Below, piece after piece: positions 62,896 to 64,000 of a DNA stretch of 64,000 bases (position 1 is the stretch's first letter; each line of letters begins with the position of its first letter). The DNA lies in assembly GCA_900547755.1 (NCBI GenBank), contig URIC01000002.1, positions 10,489 through 74,488 of the forward strand. Direction: 5' to 3'. The notes beneath the pieces were generated by a model, which did not search any database, was not told where the DNA came from, and saw only the letters and a list, made by a program, of their open reading frames with translations. The stretch comes from an uncultured Bacteroidales bacterium (GTDB taxonomy: Bacteria; Bacteroidota; Bacteroidia; Bacteroidales; Muribaculaceae). The position numbers and the translations under genes are program-made.

Positions 62896-64000
62896 ATGGC
62901 TAAAATTAAATTTGTCCTCGACAAGCAAGTGAGGAAAGACGGCACCAACATCGTGATGCTGTCGTTCATCCACAAGGGGTTCCGCAAGCAAGCAACCCTC
63001 GGCATCAAGGTTCATCCCGAAAACTGGGACGCAGAGAACTGCCTTGTAACTGCCAAAGAGAAAAATCACCGTCACATCAATCAGCGTATTCAATTCTTCC
63101 GCTCGGCTTCGGAAGGAGTCTTGCTGCGTCACTATGGCCTCAATAGCGACGGAGCAACAATCTACGCTGACATTGAAGCTGCCCTATTCCCGGAAAAGGC
63201 AGAAGAAAAACAGGAGGAAAAGAAAGCGGCCAATACATTGTCGGAGGTGGCGAAACGCTTTACGGCGATGAAGAAACCGTCCACTCGCCTGACCTACGAG
63301 CGCACGGTCAAACATCTGGAAACGTTCATCGCCAATGGGCATACCGATGTCCTCGATGAAGTAAATAAGGCTTGGCTTACTGAGTTTGACAACTACCTCG
63401 CCGAAAGCAACCCCTCGCCTAACGCTCGTGCATTGCATTTCCGCAATCTTCGCGCCATATTCAACTACGCGATAGACGAGGAGCTGACCGCCAACTATCC
63501 TTTCCGCCGTTTCAAAATCAAGACGGTAAAGACTGAAAAGAGAAACGTATCGGTTCAGGTGCTCCGTCAGATTTTCTCATATCCTGTCGAGGAGTGGCAG
63601 GTTGCATATCGCGATATGTTCAAACTCTCATTCATGCTTATGGGTATCAATTTCGCCGATATGCTCAACCTCTCCAAGTCCGATATGCGCGAGGGTCGCA
63701 TTGTGTTCAACCGTCATAAGACGGCTCGACTCTACTCTATGAAGGTAGAGCCGGAAGCGATGGCACTGATTGAGAAATATGCAGGTGAAAAACACTTGCT
63801 CTCAATCATGGACAGCCGTAAAGACTACCTGCAATATATACGTCAGACGAACAACGCGCTGCGCAAGATTGGAGACTGCGAGCGCTCCGGACTCGGAGGC
63901 AAGAAAAATCATAAGCCGATATGCCCTGAACTCTCGACATACTGGGCACGTCATACCTGGGCCACCATAGCTTCGTCCCTTGACATTCCCAAAGAGACGA
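62896..64000 (+). CDS. Tyrosine recombinase/integrase, 3' part missing
   Basis: 368 codons present, open to the window edge. An arm-type-binding N-terminus (KFVLDKQVRKDGTNIVMLSFIHKGFRKQATLGIKVHPENWD) is the pattern of Bacteroidales phage-integrase SAM-like proteins. A core-binding domain follows at about 115-215, then the catalytic domain with STYWARHTWATIASSLDIP (the Arg-x2-His region). The first catalytic Arg position reads LMGINFADMLNL, without an Arg, as in several Bacteroidales element integrases. The catalytic Tyr is outside. A start at 62896 (MAKIKF) is the first ATG in frame. Confidence 0.9.
   Translation, partial: MAKIKFVLDKQVRKDGTNIVMLSFIHKGFRKQATLGIKVHPENWDAENCLVTAKEKNHRHINQRIQFFRSASEGVLLRHYGLNSDGATIYADIEAALFPEKAEEKQEEKKAANTLSEVAKRFTAMKKPSTRLTYERTVKHLETFIANGHTDVLDEVNKAWLTEFDNYLAESNPSPNARALHFRNLRAIFNYAIDEELTANYPFRRFKIKTVKTEKRNVSVQVLRQIFSYPVEEWQVAYRDMFKLSFMLMGINFADMLNLSKSDMREGRIVFNRHKTARLYSMKVEPEAMALIEKYAGEKHLLSIMDSRKDYLQYIRQTNNALRKIGDCERSGLGGKKNHKPICPELSTYWARHTWATIASSLDIPKET

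Larger units (their letters stand above)
62695..64000 (+). mobile_element. Left edge of an element integrated at tRNA-Phe (extends beyond window)
   Basis: Inferred from a tyrosine recombinase gene that starts just after tRNA-Phe and reads away from it, with different codon use (more GAA, AAT and CAT) than its neighbours. The element type, conjugative or mobilisable, and the far end cannot be seen. Confidence 0.5.

Overview
The window is a 64 kb piece of a Bacteroidales chromosome. The evidence is a type IX secretion pair (porU, porV), Bacteroidota-type promoters (TTTG, about 20 bases, TAnnTTTG), short type IX-like C-termini on secreted proteins, DUF4254 beside a GT9 glycosyltransferase, a Wzi-family capsule protein, and an integrase of the type carried by Bacteroidales mobile elements. 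GC-rich coding sequence, frequent ATA codons and dockerin-like modules with short C-terminal tails make the Muribaculaceae a plausible family, but this is inference.

Layout. 1-9137 (minus strand): porV, ispF, a GH25 lysozyme, porU, rex, a divergent FAH-family protein and a truncated parE, i.e. secretion, isoprenoid, redox-control and topoisomerase housekeeping. 9302-19399 (plus strand): one tightly packed run that begins with GYF_2, NlpC/P60 and GYF_2 envelope proteins, continues with a glycine-lipid-type N-acyltransferase and a Wzi-family outer-membrane protein, and ends in a nonulosonic (sialic/legionaminic-like) acid pathway: LegB-type dehydratase, ATP-grasp enzyme, NeuB, NeuC and NeuA. 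19386-21753: a LOG-family protein diverging from pheS, then nth. 21912-30831 (minus): two large secreted proteins, 2093 and 847 residues, with long helical repeats, cohesin-like and dockerin-like modules and type IX-like C-termini. This is the most unusual block. 30832-34326: two glycosyltransferases embedded among paired REP-like hairpins, plus an orphan promoter.

34327-35784: three tandem paralogous small lipoproteins, divergent from trmD across a symmetric promoter. 36574-43886 (minus): a capsule or exopolysaccharide operon (wza-like, wzz-like, wzy-like, wzx-like, hexapeptide acyltransferase, GT4). 44125-51557 (plus): two identical tRNA-Asn genes, an acyltransferase-3 gene split by a frameshift in an A8 run, carA, carB and a flippase. 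51751-55130 (minus): radical SAM protein, LD-carboxypeptidase, DUF4254 protein and GT9. 55284-60600 (plus): comEC, a WYL regulator, an outer-membrane beta-barrel protein and a MATE exporter, converging on a Minpp-like histidine phosphatase (60545-62023). 62171-64000: a small ABM-domain protein, tRNA-Phe, and a tyrosine recombinase running off the window, which looks like the edge of an element integrated at tRNA-Phe.

The common theme is the cell envelope: surface-protein export and sorting, at least two glycan assembly loci, lipid acylation and wall hydrolases, set between core housekeeping genes. All calls are from reading sequence and translations; no database search was run.
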